Assembly (NCBI RefSeq): GCF_018691265.1 | Contig: NW_024881322.1 | Location: 10,529,989 to 10,593,988, forward strand | From: Tyto alba | Taxonomy: Eukaryota > Chordata > Aves > Strigiformes > Tytonidae | Direction of reading: 5' to 3' | DNA length: 64,000 nucleotides | Shown: positions 23,336 to 35,554 of the stretch, piece after piece | Numbering within the stretch: the first letter of the stretch is position 1 | How the letters are laid out: every line of letters starts with the position of its first letter | The notes under the pieces: model-generated | Told to the model about the DNA's origin: nothing | The model's input: the letters and a program-made list of their open reading frames with translations, nothing else | The model's database searches: none | Position numbers and translations under genes: made by a program

Positions 23336-24780
23336 CTGCAGGGCCAGATGAGCATCCCTGCCGTGGGAGGCTCCCGTAAATCTGCCCCACCTCTGTCCCT
23401 TGAGAAGTTCAGCCACCACTAACACATCCTGAGTGCTTCTGTCTGCAGAGAGGTCAGTGTGCTGCCCACTGACAGAGCAATTTAACTACTAGGGAGATCT
23501 GTGTTTGGTGGGTAGCCTATTTGATCTGTTAAAATGGGTGCTTGCAGCACATACAGTAGCTTGAATTTTGACCTTGCTATAAATTACAATTTATTATAAT
23601 GTCTGTTGTGCTTGAGAGTATATCTGAACTGGGAATGCTCCTTCACAGTCACTTCTCTTGGGATACAGATATTTTCAACGTATTCTTTTCATGGCAGTCG
23701 ATACCCTATTAAGGTGATGACAAATCTTAGTGACTGTAATTTAGCACTGAGACTAAAGTGAGGTAACCAATTTGCTTACCTAATGATATAATCGATAGGC
23801 ACAGAAATGGTGCAAGGGCAAGTCTGTGTTTTTCTGCTTGCTGCTGGCAAGTAAAACAGCAGTGTAGCTTAATGAATTACGTGAACTGCCTGTTGCATGA
23901 CTTGAGAGTCATTAAAGATTACAAAAAATAAATCACATCTCTTTTGGGAAAGTTGCCAAAGTTTTGGAGGACAGAGCAATGATTCTAATCAATTGTCATT
24001 GACAAAATACCATGTTGCATTTCTTAAGATATTTTTGCAAGACATATATATATATTTTTTTTTTTTTCCTAATAGTTTTGTTGTCAGTGAGAGACATGCA
24101 GGAAACTCTTACCTGGGTTTCTCAGTGTTGAGAATCTTCCCTGCAGTGGCTAAGCCAACAGTCAGGACTTGTATTGCGTTTCAAGTGTGTTCCTGTCCAT
24201 TTGAAAGCATTAGCAACATTGTCCAAAAGGAACTACAGGAAAGATATAAAAAGCCCTTTAATCCCTTTTTCTACTAAATTGACAGGAGCAAATGATGTTT
24301 CCTCCCTGTCCAATACCCGTCATGATTTGGGAGGACCTTGCTCACCTCAGCTGCAAGTGTTAGTACTGCTAGTGATGTTCTTTAGTCCCATCGTTTTATC
24401 ACCCATTTTATCAAAGCGGTCTTGCCAATTAATTAGTGCCTCCGCTCTCCCCCGATGCCACGTCTATGCCCAGGGAAGCAGGTAAGTTCGGGGTAACTAC
24501 ACTTCCTGCAAAAGGAGTAAAAGCCAGACTTCTGCATTTGTCTTTGTATAAATAGAGTCAATGCAGAGGCAGATGAGCCTTGGAGGATGCCAGAAAAAGC
24601 CCAGGCCTTTGACATTGATTTCCCCTGTCCTCCCATAAACAACAGCGGTGCTTGGGAGCACAAGGCACCAGTAGCACTTTCTCCTTAATTTCTTTATAAC
24701 GTGCCTGGGGGGGGGAGGTCAGGTGCGAGCACCTTGCATGGAGGAGCTGGTTAATGGGCACGTATCAAAGGCAGCTCTCA
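23336..24780. other. unique non-coding stretch with a TA/T tract
   Basis: Contains a (TA)n run passing into a T-run at about 24042-24067. A donor-like gtaagttc lies at 24482 without a convincing exon. No gene is recognised. Confidence 0.45.
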
Positions 24781-25085
24781 ACTTTCCTCGTCACACGCCG
24801 CTGCCGTTTCCAGCCCCTTCGACCGGCGGAGAGCATCCGCGCACCGTCCTGGTTCACCGCGACGCTGTTCGGCCTGCCCTGCTCTCTCCTGGTGTCACGG
24901 CTCTCCAAGCCGGGCTCGCTCAGCCGCCCGTGGTTTCGCTCCTGGTGGGGAATGCCTACTTGGGCAGACGGGGCTGGACCCACCTCTGCAGTGCCCCGAG
25001 AGCGCGCAGGGGGGCTGAGCGAGAAAGCAGCCTTTTTGCAGGTGTCCTGCAAAACTTACGGTGTATTTGGGCGTCCGTTCGGAAG
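24781..25085. promoter_or_regulatory. CpG island, candidate orphan promoter
   Basis: By hand count there are about 29 CpG in 300 bp, with G+C near 62-67%, so the observed/expected ratio is around 0.9. This meets the usual island criteria (over 200 bp, over 50% G+C, ratio over 0.6). It is the densest CpG cluster outside the LTR and lies in AT-rich surroundings. Three overlapping open frames cross it (+ 24723-25235, 170 codons; + 24754-25158; - 24765-25052), as expected when stops are rare; none resembles a known protein. In birds such islands usually mark promoters of coding or long non-coding transcripts, or unmethylated distal enhancers. No TATA box was identified. Confidence 0.6.
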
Positions 25086-27890
25086 AGCCCCCAAATTTAT
25101 TCTGAAACCTCAGAAGCAGAGCCTAACTTTAACGGCGTGTTTATGGCACTTTGTGTAACAAGCGTGCATTCCCCAATGGTGCTGCTTTCTGCTTTTGTAT
25201 TAATAGCCTATGATAATTTCAGGGGTATGGAGTAGCAAAAAGAAAGCATTTTCCATCTGAAGAATTCTTGCTGTCAGCAAAGGGAATGACTACTGTAGTT
25301 TTTCACTTCTTTGGGCAGATTCTTCACCATCCAACACAGGCGGCTTACAGCAATTATATTGCTTTGCATCGCTATTCATCCAATTAGATGTGGATTGTTA
25401 AAACTTGAGACAGTTATCTGCAGATTCATCAGATCAAGTTCTAAAAAATTAAACTCTCCTGGGGCAGCAAAAAAAAAAAGAAAGAAAAAAATGAGTACAT
25501 GTGAAAAAAAAAAAAAAGTGAGTCTACTGGGCTTTAACCCTGCAGTTGCCTCACTTCAGATTTAGGATAAATTAGGCTATGAAATATTGTGTGTTATCAC
25601 ATAACTATATTCCAAAGAGCCTATATTTTCATTCACAGTCTTTTGTAGTAAAGGTGATATCACTGAAGATTACAACATTAATGTTGCAAGGCAGGAGGGT
25701 CTCATACCTTGTGAGGTTTGGATGAGGGATGCAACCTCTATCTATTTGGAAATTACACTGTACCCCATTCAAGCATGGGTTGAACTTTCACTTCTTGCTC
25801 TGAAATACCATTGTTTTTTTTTTGTATTCAGTACTGATTTCTCTTTATTGATCTCATCTGAAATGAGTTTAGAGGTTTTTCATTAAGCATGGCTGTCTCT
25901 CACTTTTTTTCTTAAACTGAATTTTGTGAAACTGCATACATTTTTTTTTTTTTATTTTTTTTTTCTTAATAAGTCAGTCTCTAGATTCTGTGGTAGGTCC
26001 TCCACATTGCACAGGGATGAAAAACTACACAAAATGTGAGTAGATCCAGGTATGGGTCTCCACTGAAACAGGTGATCTACGTTTTTAAGAATGTGGTGGT
26101 ACAAACTGAAGATCGCTACATCTCAAGACCATTTAAGACAAAAGATAGCTCCATCCCGTAAGTGCAGAGAGGTGACAGATGCTGAATCGAGTTTCCCTGT
26201 CCCTGTGGCTGCAGGGAGGTGAAGGCACCTCGGCTGCCCGGTGTGGCTGTGCACGGGAGGTGGTTGCTGTCTGGTTTTTGAGCACCTGGCGGTGGTTCCC
26301 GAAGCAGCAGGGATAAGGCTGGCAGGTCGTACTGCCCGACGTACCCAATCCACCCTCTCTGTGCCAGAACGGTTCTGATGCGCTGGTGCAAAGCCAGGCT
26401 GTGCTGCGAGGGCCTACACTGAGTGCTTGTGCTGTTTTCAAACACCTGCTGAGCAAACTTAAATTTAACCAGCTTAAATAGGGGTAGTTGCTTACCCAAG
26501 AAGTTACAACAGGGAAATTAGCCTGATCTGAACCAGATTTGGGCACACTGATGCGGGCTGCATGTGGCAGGTTGTGCCTAAGTTTCTCTGCCTGTTGTCT
26601 CAGTACAAAGCAGAAACATGCTGGTGAAACACTGCTCTTGTCTATCTTCTCCAGGGTGGTCACAAGACTTCAGTTAACTTTTTGGAAACATCGGTTACGA
26701 CTGCCTTCATCCGATAAGAGTGGAAGGTTGGCTGTAGCAATGACCATGCTGACATTCCTGTCTTCCTAAAGCCAAGAGGTACCTGACCAGTCAGTCTTCC
26801 TGAGATAATGACTACTGAGTTAGACTCTGTCTGGCTGAAAACTAACAGCAGGGAAGGAATAATGTCAAAAACATGTATTAGCCAGAAGAAGCAGTACTGT
26901 TTTATTATGAGATCTTCATAAAAGATGTGGTGAAAATACTTGGAAAGGTTGCCTGGTTTGTCCCTTCCAGACTAACCTGGGGGGATTCGCAATGAATGGA
27001 GCAAAATAATTGTTGGGGGGGGACAAGCAGTCACCTGCAGTCTCCTTTGTGTCTCTTTCTAATCTCCTTTGTGGTTCCCTGTTAGCTGTTGTGCTAGTCT
27101 TCACTCCCATCTGGCTAAACTTGGTTGAGCCTGCAGCTATTTTTATAACACTCCCTTGAGGTGCCCAGTTGGAAGCTGACTGTTTGCCTCATGTTAATGG
27201 AAGTCAGGCCCAATAATATGCATGTGGGGGATAAGTTGTTTCCTCTTACTCATAATGAATCCTGACCTTTCCCAGGATCTGGCTTGTCTGTTTATTCAAT
27301 AACACGCTACCCATCACACTAAGGAGGGAAATGGAAATATCCCCAAACCTGCCCAATGGCAGCCATCTGTCTACTGTTTAAGCAGCTAAGGATGATAAAG
27401 CACATGTATTAAGCAAGCAGATATGACCGCCCAAGTGGGCAGGTTTGACCCTTTGGCAGAAGGAGCATTTCAGCTGCAGTATTTGACTGGAGAGTGCAAA
27501 AGAGAGCTCCCACCCTCAGCCTGGAGAAGCAGCAGTGGGCATGGGGTGTACAGTGCTTTTATTCTGGTCACACTGGTTTACCTCTCTAGGGACCAGTCTC
27601 TGAGAAGAGCCCAGCCTTCTGGGGAGCACAGCTAGGTGCCAGGATAGTATGGTTGTGGGTGGGGATGTGCATCTGCCTTTGTGCCTTGGGGCTGTGGTGC
27701 CAGCAGGGAAACTGGATTTCTACATAATGGTTATGCAAGAGGAGACGTGTCATGGAAATTTACAACTTGTGCTCTCCGGTAGGATGTGAGTGCATAAGTC
27801 ACACTGTGTCTTTTGAAAATTTTACCCTCTAGCCTTTGGCCATGGTAGTTTTAAGCCAAATTTTTCTCTTGTTGTTTTAATCCCCGTGTG
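25086..27890. other. unique stretch with A and T tracts
   Basis: Low-complexity tracts: A-runs at about 25469-25479 and 25504-25516, T-runs at 25810-25821 and 25940-25966. The three overlapping - strand frames at 26116-26663 lie in a somewhat GC-richer patch and show no family resemblance. Confidence 0.45.
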
Positions 27891-28080
27891 TGTTCGTGAA
27901 GATGAGGCAGCTGCCAGCTGCTAAATTACTGGAACAAAAGCAAGTTTTCTAAAGCATTTTATATAACACTTGTTCCCTTTCATTTGATGAATGATTCATT
28001 AATGCCTCTGTTTGAGGTAATTATTATGAAGGCTATAACCTTTTTCATTATTTGAACGAACACAAAACATTACAAAGGAA
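27891..28080. promoter_or_regulatory. possible conserved non-coding element
   Basis: Mixed-complexity AT-rich sequence with E-box-like CAGCTG and many ATTA/TAAT cores (gatgaatgattcattaatgc, gaggtaattattatgaaggc). This is the texture typical of deeply conserved developmental enhancers. Conservation itself is not visible here. Confidence 0.3.
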
Positions 28081-29139
28081 AACTCTGGAAGGACTGAATT
28101 CACACCCAGCAAAAGAGGTGCTGTTCTCAGCAAGTTGTCTACACATCAGTTAAACAGCAAAATTGTACTTACTTCACAGGTTGCAGAGCAACAAAATCTC
28201 CCTAAATATTTGTTTAAGAAGCTGAAGCATTTCTGTTGATGTTTAGGAAAAGTCTCCAGTCAGCTTCCTTGCTGTTTGTCCAGCCCTGGGTTTTCCTTGG
28301 CTGCTCCTGGCTCTGTTGGGCACGTCTGAATAGACCAACACTGTCAAACCACCAAGCAGGTCTGAGGGCTGGTCCAATGCTTGGCCATCAGAATATATGT
28401 TTAGTTTCTGTAGTTTCTCCCTACCTTGTTCTCCAGCCCTGAGAGGAAAGGTTTGCTCTGCAGAAGGCAGTGATGGTGTATTATCCCAAAACCTGTAAGT
28501 GGGAAGGGGATGGCACAGCCCTGCGGTCTGGGTGGAAGGGAGGAGTGAAAAGGGACTGGCCACACATAAAAGAGCAGAGAAGGGGGAAAAAGTGTGTCGA
28601 GCTAGAAGAGTAAAGTAGCTCTTATGACCAAGTGTGCTGTGGTCCTCTTTCACCACCCTTGGTGCAGCATGGTGCATCCATAAGTTCTTGAGGTGCAGGA
28701 TCAGTCTGGTGATGTTATCCATGGCCCAAAAGCAGTGTGACCCTTTAAAAGAGGATGGTTCACTCTGCTGGTAATATCTGAGTTCAGCAAAAAATAATCC
28801 CTGCTCTGTTAAATCTGAGCTGGGCTTCTTTATTTTTAGTCTTTGTTTTCTTTGGTGGCTTCTGTGCCTTCACAGGAATTACAAGGGGAGCACAGCCACT
28901 TGCTTGAAACACAATCCAGTCTCCTGGTTATTTTCTGACAGTTCAGTTTTAATTTTACTGTGTGCATTAATGTTTTGAAACATTAGTGTTCTAGCCAGCT
29001 GGAAAAATGTGAGATGACGGCCTCACTGTTCAAAACCTTAATTGAGAATAGTACTTTCTAACCTGCTGCACAATTTCATTAATTTGAAATTTTTCCTCTT
29101 GTTTTCCAATGAGTTTCTTAGTTAGTATCAGTTCTGATT
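28081..29139. other. unique non-coding stretch
   Basis: The - strand frame 28243-28722 (159 codons) has no family resemblance and no splice context. Nothing else is recognised. Confidence 0.45.
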
Positions 29140-29215
29140 CACAGATTAGAAGGCCAGAAGCGCCATTAGATCATCTAAAATAAGACCAGTTTCAATGAGG
29201 TATTCCTTGAAAATA
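29140..29215 (-). repeat. ancient CR1/L3-type LINE tail, antisense
   Basis: The + strand reads ttcacagattagaaggccag, aagcgccattagatcatcta, then aataagacc. This closely follows the antisense 3' end of the old CR1/L3-type elements abundant in turtles and crocodilians ('ttcacagattttaaggccagaagggaccattatgatcatctagtctgacc'). The strongest match spans about 55 bp and then decays. It is far older than the chicken-type CR1 families. Confidence 0.7.
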
Positions 29216-32200
29216 TTATTTTTGAGTACTGAAGCCTGAGGATGGCGACGTCTTTTTCCCAAAACCAGACTTTTTCTATCAATATTTCTAAACTTTTGTT
29301 GTTCATCTTGTGCAAAGGAATTTTCCAGAATTTTCCCAGAATTTTTATGACTTCATAGGAAGCCCTGTTGCTAAAGTGTCAGTAAGTGATAATTTCATAG
29401 CAGGTTGTCAGCTGGCATGAAAATTAGTGACTCTATGGGTTGTTTGTAAGTTTGCCTTATAATTGTGCAATAACAACAGAAAGATATGTTACCGATGCAA
29501 CATCTCTTTAGATCTGTAGGTGATTTTAACAATTTATGAATGGAAATTTGGTGTTAAATGTAATCTTACTGCATTCTGTGCCATGAAAACTATGAGGAAT
29601 AAATAGTATTGTCTCATTTTAATGGGTGTGCTCTGCCCTAGGAATGAGCAACATTACTGCAAGTGACTGCGAGCCAGGTATCAAGACACTGATCTGTCAT
29701 GTAAACACCGAACAAAGTAATTGCACTCAGGTATCAGCAACGATTAAGGTTCACAGCGTGTGGCTCTTTCTTCAGTCGTGGTGAGGGGTACTCCTGAAAC
29801 ACACCTGGTGGTCCCGGTGGGTGGGGGCAGTGGGCTTGTGTGGAAGGCAGAGTGGGATGGCACTGCCTCTCCGGCTGCCGTGGAAGGGCACCGTCACCCA
29901 CCGACAAGTTCCCAGGGGTAAAACTTCACAGGCAGGATTAGCGTTCCCAGGGATTAGCCGTGGGAGCACCGGCTGTTTGCTCAGGCACGACGGCAGCTCT
30001 GAAGGGATCAGGCTCAGGAAAATATCTTCCTCTTTTGCCTTCTTAAGCATGATAGCTGTGCTGCTCTAACTCCGACAGCAGTTGCAGTTTTCTGATGCAA
30101 TGGGATTCAGTGGGGAGGAGGAAGGTAACGATCCACTTCGTGAAAGGGTTTCTGCAAGGCAGCCCTGTCCTGCTATATCTTTCTTTTTGACTGAGCCGCA
30201 GTTGTTGAAAGTACTTTATTAAAAAATAATGATTTGTTGCACATATTTCTCTCTGCTGGACTGAAATGTTCCATGTATGCCATTCAGTACCTTTTATTTA
30301 GTCAGAAAACGGAGCAACTGGAAGTTGGAAACCATGCGTGTGCACTTTTTGCTTCCAAACTGAAATGCTTCAGCCTAAACACGAAGCATTTCTGGAATGC
30401 CACTCTTCCGCTACTTTGGAGCCGTCATCATTCCAAACTCCTCTCTAGCACCACAGTTGTTCTCTGTCTCCCAAAGCTGCTGAGCAATTGCCATGACCTC
30501 AAGTCCCTCTTGACCAGCAAGAGATATGGTACTGAACCATGACAGCTGTAGCTTGATCCAGATGGCAGAAGCTCTTGGAGAAATTAGGGATCCAAAGCAC
30601 AGCTTCTCCTAGGCATCATGTGACATTTCAGTTGGTGGTTCCCCACCCCAACCTTTTACATTAATACTTTTTAAACATTTTATTTATAGTGGAAGCTTGC
30701 CCCTCCCACACAACCCAACACTTTCCAAATCTCTGCTCTGGGATTCCCTGTGTGAGAATTAGGTCACAGTCATCTTGATAAGCAAGGATGCTTCACTGAC
30801 AGATGTGAGGATCTCAGCTTGCAACTGGTGATGTGAAGGGTTAAATCCCAGCCTCCCCTGTGCCTGGCAGGAGTGCCTAATGAATACAAGAGCGAACTCT
30901 CCAGAGCAGTGAGGATTGCTGCAGAGGTGCTGCAGTTACCGCTGGTGCAAGTGAAGGTTTCAGAAAATTGAGGCTCCACCAGCAACAGCCAGACGTGATG
31001 GTTGATCACCTCTGGCATTTCACTCAGCGCTGGCTTAGGGATTGACACACGTATGGGTTACATACGCACCCTGATTGCAGTCAAGCCTTCTTGGGACTGT
31101 GAGGCTACAGGAGGTTGTTGCACGTTGGGCTTTTTATTTCCCAGGAGCAGGTGCAAACCTTGGAGCTGTGGCGTTCGCTTGGGCTTCCCAAAGGGCTGTC
31201 CCAGGTAGCCGCTGCCCTGCGGTTCCCCATGCTAGCAGCCTGCCCTCACAGGGGTTATTTATCTTCCAGCTGTGTTTTTGTCAGCATGTGTGCATCACCA
31301 ATCAGAACAATATGTCTTGAGGGTTTAGCTTGTCTGCTCACTTTACCTTCTTTCCTTTTTGTGGATTTGCCGATGGAGGGTGCCAAAGGGAGAGAGCAAG
31401 CTCTGAGGTGAGGTGGGGTGAGATGGATTCAATTAGGAGAACATTTAAAGAATTTGTCTTGGAGGATAATTCATCCATAGTTTATCTATAAAAACAACTC
31501 TCAAGGTCCTTACTGACGTGAGGTCTTTTGAAGGGTATGTATCCTTTGAGCATTTGTGCTACTTAATTCAGCAAAGTCATACTGTTGTCTATTAAGTTCA
31601 ACAATAGACAGAGACAATTAGTGACTGGTCCCAGCAGGTTGGGAAGTGAAATTACATGTAAAAGCATAAAGGCATTTGGTGGTAAGTGGGGTAACCAAGT
31701 CTCTGATAGAAATGATTTTTTCCTTAGTATTTTGCATTAATGACAGAATTGTGTGAGCTTTGAGATGGACAAAGTATCATTTCTTAGAGCTGTCCACAAA
31801 GCGATGCAGATAAAAAAGGCTTTATGTTTACATTTTGGGGAGCTTTTTTTGGCTTGTTTTTTTGGTTTGTTTTGTTTTGTCTGTTCTGGTTTTATTTCTT
31901 TTGTGTGTAGTTAGTGGGTTTATTATTTTACCCCAGCACTATGACTGGGGTTTTATATGGAGGTACTAGTGGAGAACTACCCTGATTGAGTCATAAATAT
32001 ATACATCTAGAACATGCCAAAGGATGACAAAGATATCAGGGAAGAATGGGCTATGAGTATCTTCCACCCTGATTCAATATAATTTTCCTCTGGCAAAGGC
32101 TCCAGAAACCTCTATAGAAGGAAGAGGGTCCCCATCTACTTGCCAAAAGGGGAGATTTAGAGGCATCTTAGTGTTTTTGCAGACTGTACTTTTTTCTATC

Positions 32201-32540
32201 TGACAGAACTGGAATTTTAATTGGAAAACTAATTATCCAATTACTTTGGGAGGAGTTAAACAAAGAAGTAAATGGGTTTTATCTGATGAACTGTGCATAA
32301 AAGTGATATCTTTACTGTTGTTCAAGTGTAAAATGGAAGGAGAGCACATATAAGATATAAACTGCCAGCTGTTATTTTGATTCTTGCTTTCCACTGATGG
32401 GAAGCTAGCAAGTTCTGCCACTGCTAGTCCGCAAGGCAGGATTAGAAATGGATGAACCACAATGTCTATACTGACAGCTGGTGTAAATTGAGAATTATGA
32501 ATTGAATTCTAAAGCTTTCAGTTCTTTGTGTTATAAAAAA
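29216..32540. other. unique non-coding stretch
   Basis: A mildly CpG-rich patch lies at about 29800-30000, and a GT-rich run of ggtttgttttgttttgtctg type near 31880. No gene or repeat family is recognised. Confidence 0.45.
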
Positions 32541-32640
32541 GAGAGTTTTTTGGTGTGTTTTTTTTTTTTCTTTCTGTTTGTTTTGGTTTGGTTTTTAAAA
32601 TTTTAATAGTTTTATTCCTTTTTTTTTTTTTTTTTTTTTT
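32541..32640. repeat. T-rich low-complexity tract
   Basis: About 100 bp dominated by T and GTTT units, ending in a run of roughly 23 T. This could be the reverse complement of an old poly(A) tail, but no retrocopy body is recognised to its left or right. Confidence 0.75.
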
Positions 32641-34784
32641 GTTTCCCCTTTTTGCTTGTATATGCAGCATGCATGGATAGGAACAAAATTAGGGAAATAG
32701 AGCAAATATCTTGGACCTAGAGAGTTTCTTGTCTCCATTGTTGTCAAAGTGGGGTTGAACCTGAGGAACTGGAACTATTTTCTTGCGGCTAGACAAAGCA
32801 ATTTCCATCCTTTATCCTTTCATGTGAGATAGACAGGAAGGAACAAAGGAATCTTCCAACCTACTCCTGACATGCAGGGAAGGATTTATTTTAATCTGGT
32901 GTAATATAGGGTGGTTAATGTTATATTGTGCTCTGGTTCAGAAATATTTCCATGTGGCCCAAGGATGGGATTGAGAACTGGAATAGTCCAAGTTTGTTCT
33001 TAGCTCCTTCAGAAGTGGAAATAAGGCAAGCTCATTTGATGTTTTTATGTCTCTGCAAAATGGGGAAAGATACATTATTTAGGATGAATAAAGATAATTT
33101 ATTAACATCTGAAAAGCAGTTTGAATTCTCTAGACACAAAGTATTGTAGGAAATGTAAGAAATGTAGAAAAGAGACACTATTATACATCAGACAAATCTT
33201 TCTTTTCCCCCATCAATCAACTTAATTTGCTGTGAAATGCCAATGAAATGTATAGTCCTGTAATAGGTTTAAGCATGACTCGAATTTTTAACTGGGCTAA
33301 GTCATCCTTGCGGCTGGCCTGTGTTCTTTGGAATAGTGGCCAGTGTGAGACAGTGATGCATGCTATGGACTAATGTGTGGTTGGTGGCCCTGGGGAAAAA
33401 AAAAGGTTTTTAGAATATTGTAAAAGTTTTCTGGCTCATTATTTCTTAGCTGGAAAAAATGGAAGTGACACATTAGTGACAGGACTAATACAGAGCATCC
33501 CTGCACACTGTCAACCGAAAGCACTTCTGCTTCCTTGCATTAGTCCTGGTCAGTTTTCATAGACTTTGCTAAATACTGGAAGTTCCTGAAGAAGAGAGGG
33601 AAAGGAATAAAAACCTCACTCCTCTCGCCTGCTCTCCGCAAACGCTGAACGCGGCCCTGTGCCTGGCAGAAGGATGACAGATATGGCTCTCGGCAATGGC
33701 TCTGTTGGTCCTGCACTGACAAGTGTAATGTGTGCACGTTGATGCTCTCTGCCAACAGCTCGGTAAATCACCCGTGGAAGCATCGTCAGGGGGTCTGTGA
33801 ACTGGGTCGCTGCTCCTGGAGGAACCAAGCTGAAACAGCACGCAGACAGTGCCCTGATTTACAAATGTTTCCTCCGTCTAGGCCAAGGACACCTCTACTT
33901 CTACAAGGAGCTGGTTTCTCTTCTGTCCACTGTCTCTTGCCTGTAAAAATACCAGTCCTTATTAGCTCTCGTTGTTCAGCTCCTCATATTTGTTGCTGTC
34001 CTCACGGTGCAGCAAACCCTGTGCCCTTTTTCTACATATTCATGTCCTGAACAAAGACCAGATGCGCTGTCACCTTCAGTTCAAGCTAGGTCTACATCTG
34101 CATGTGCTCACCATATTTTCTGTGACTCCTCAGGCAGACCTGTCCCAAAGCTAACAGGAGTCAATGTGAAGTTTTCCTTTGATGAAGGGAAACATTGTCT
34201 CGGTTTTCTCAGTCTTGTCTTACATAGAAATGTATGAAATAGACGCCCAAACCTGCAAAGTTATGGTTTTAAAGGTATACCCCTAGTAGGAGTGGCAGGT
34301 CCAATGAAGGCACAAGGTTTACAAAAAAGGGCCTTTCTGGATGGCAAAAACCTACCTCTCTCCTGTTACTTATGGCTTATGTGATATGCTATTGTTTTCC
34401 CAATTGGAAGCTGAGATTCACTTTGAATTATTATTTTTTTTTTCATTCCCTCTCATAGGTGAGCCCATCTGAGACACTGACACACAGTGAACATCATCAC
34501 CTTTGAGTCCATATTTGCTCCAAACCAAGGGCCACTGCCAGATAGTTGCATTATTGAATGTTTTTCATCAGGACTGATTTCCTATTTACATATTGTTGAT
34601 TATGCTGAATGTATGGAGAACATGATACTGCCCTGTAGTCTGGAATATTAGGCAGCCTTTTTAACCTCTGCTTTGTGTCAGGAGATGGAGATGAATAAAA
34701 TCTTCATCTGTAAGAAAGGACCTTTAGAAACACCTACACACCATTTAATCCTACCTGAATGTGTAACTGCTCTGAGGGCCTGGT
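32641..34784. other. unique non-coding stretch
   Basis: A short GC-richer segment around 33600-33720 carries several CpG and overlapping frames on both strands. Nothing is recognised. Confidence 0.45.
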
Positions 34785-34885
34785 GCAGGCTGCCTGTGTA
34801 GACAAGAAATTATACTACTGTTGAATTAGCTATACAGAAAATCTGCACATGCTTTGGTTAAAACTTCACTGGTTTAATTCTGGTG
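34785..34885. repeat. possible old DNA-transposon-like repeat fragment
   Basis: The text 'gcaggctgcctgtgtagacaag' followed about 60 bases later by 'ggttaaaacttcactggttt' and 'aattctggtg' recalls an old repeat of turtles, crocodilians and birds. That repeat has 'tgtgtagacaagcc' near its end and 'ttaaactggtttaat' inside. I recall the wording but not a definite family name. Confidence 0.3.
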
Positions 34886-35505
34886 ACACAAAGGATGTCT
34901 GGAGAGGTAAGATTGTACTGAGAATAAAATGATGCTAGATGCTGGCTAGATAAATCAGGGAAATATCAGACTATGTCCTGGTTTTTTATATGTTTCCCTG
35001 ACCATCTCCTGTGGGCACTGTTAGCTTCAGGATGTTAAGTTAGCTAGAGTTTTCATCTGACCCAGTATCTTTGTTGTTTTGCTTTTAATAGCTTCAGCAT
35101 AGTTGTTTGCACTTCTGGTTTGAAGACTTGTAGACTGTGAGCAGTCTCAGGCAAACGTGTCTGTTGCTGAGGTGCAGTTACACAGTTATGTTAAATGACC
35201 TCAAACACCATGGGTGAATTTTCTTCCTCCTTAAAGGTAAAAGGGAGGCACTTTTAAAGAACACTCTGGGATAAATATCTAAAACAGGTGACATGAATTA
35301 CTCTATGGAGACAACTCTGTCAGCTAAGGAGAGTAACCAGACAACTGCCTTAACATACATGCCTAAATTTTGGATCATAAAAGTTAGGAGAGATGATATC
35401 TTTTTGTAGTGTCATTTATCAGCTGCGCTCTTAATGGCAGGGTAAGATCTAGCACTGGTCCAAGATCTAGGCTGTATTAAAGCTATAGCTTACAATAAGT
35501 AAAGA
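34886..35505. other. unique non-coding stretch
   Basis: No feature recognised. Confidence 0.5.
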
Positions 35506-35554
35506 GTATGCCACTCGAATTATGGTTGTCCTGGGTATGCCACTCGAATTATGG
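35506..35554. repeat. 29-bp-period tandem duplication, two copies
   Basis: The 20-mer gtatgccactcgaattatgg occurs exactly at 35506-35525 and 35535-35554. The sequences after each copy (ttgtcctggg and tatctggg) are also similar, so the unit is about 29 bp. The exact identity suggests a fairly recent slippage duplication. Confidence 0.9.

Noticed and set aside
23548..23590. U6-snRNA-like start (tgcttgcagcacatacagta)
   Set aside because: Only the first roughly 20 bases resemble U6. The conserved interior and the terminal T-run are absent.
24723..25235. 170-codon open frame over the CpG island
   Set aside because: Two other frames on both strands are open over the same bases. CpG/GC richness explains the missing stops, and no domain is seen.
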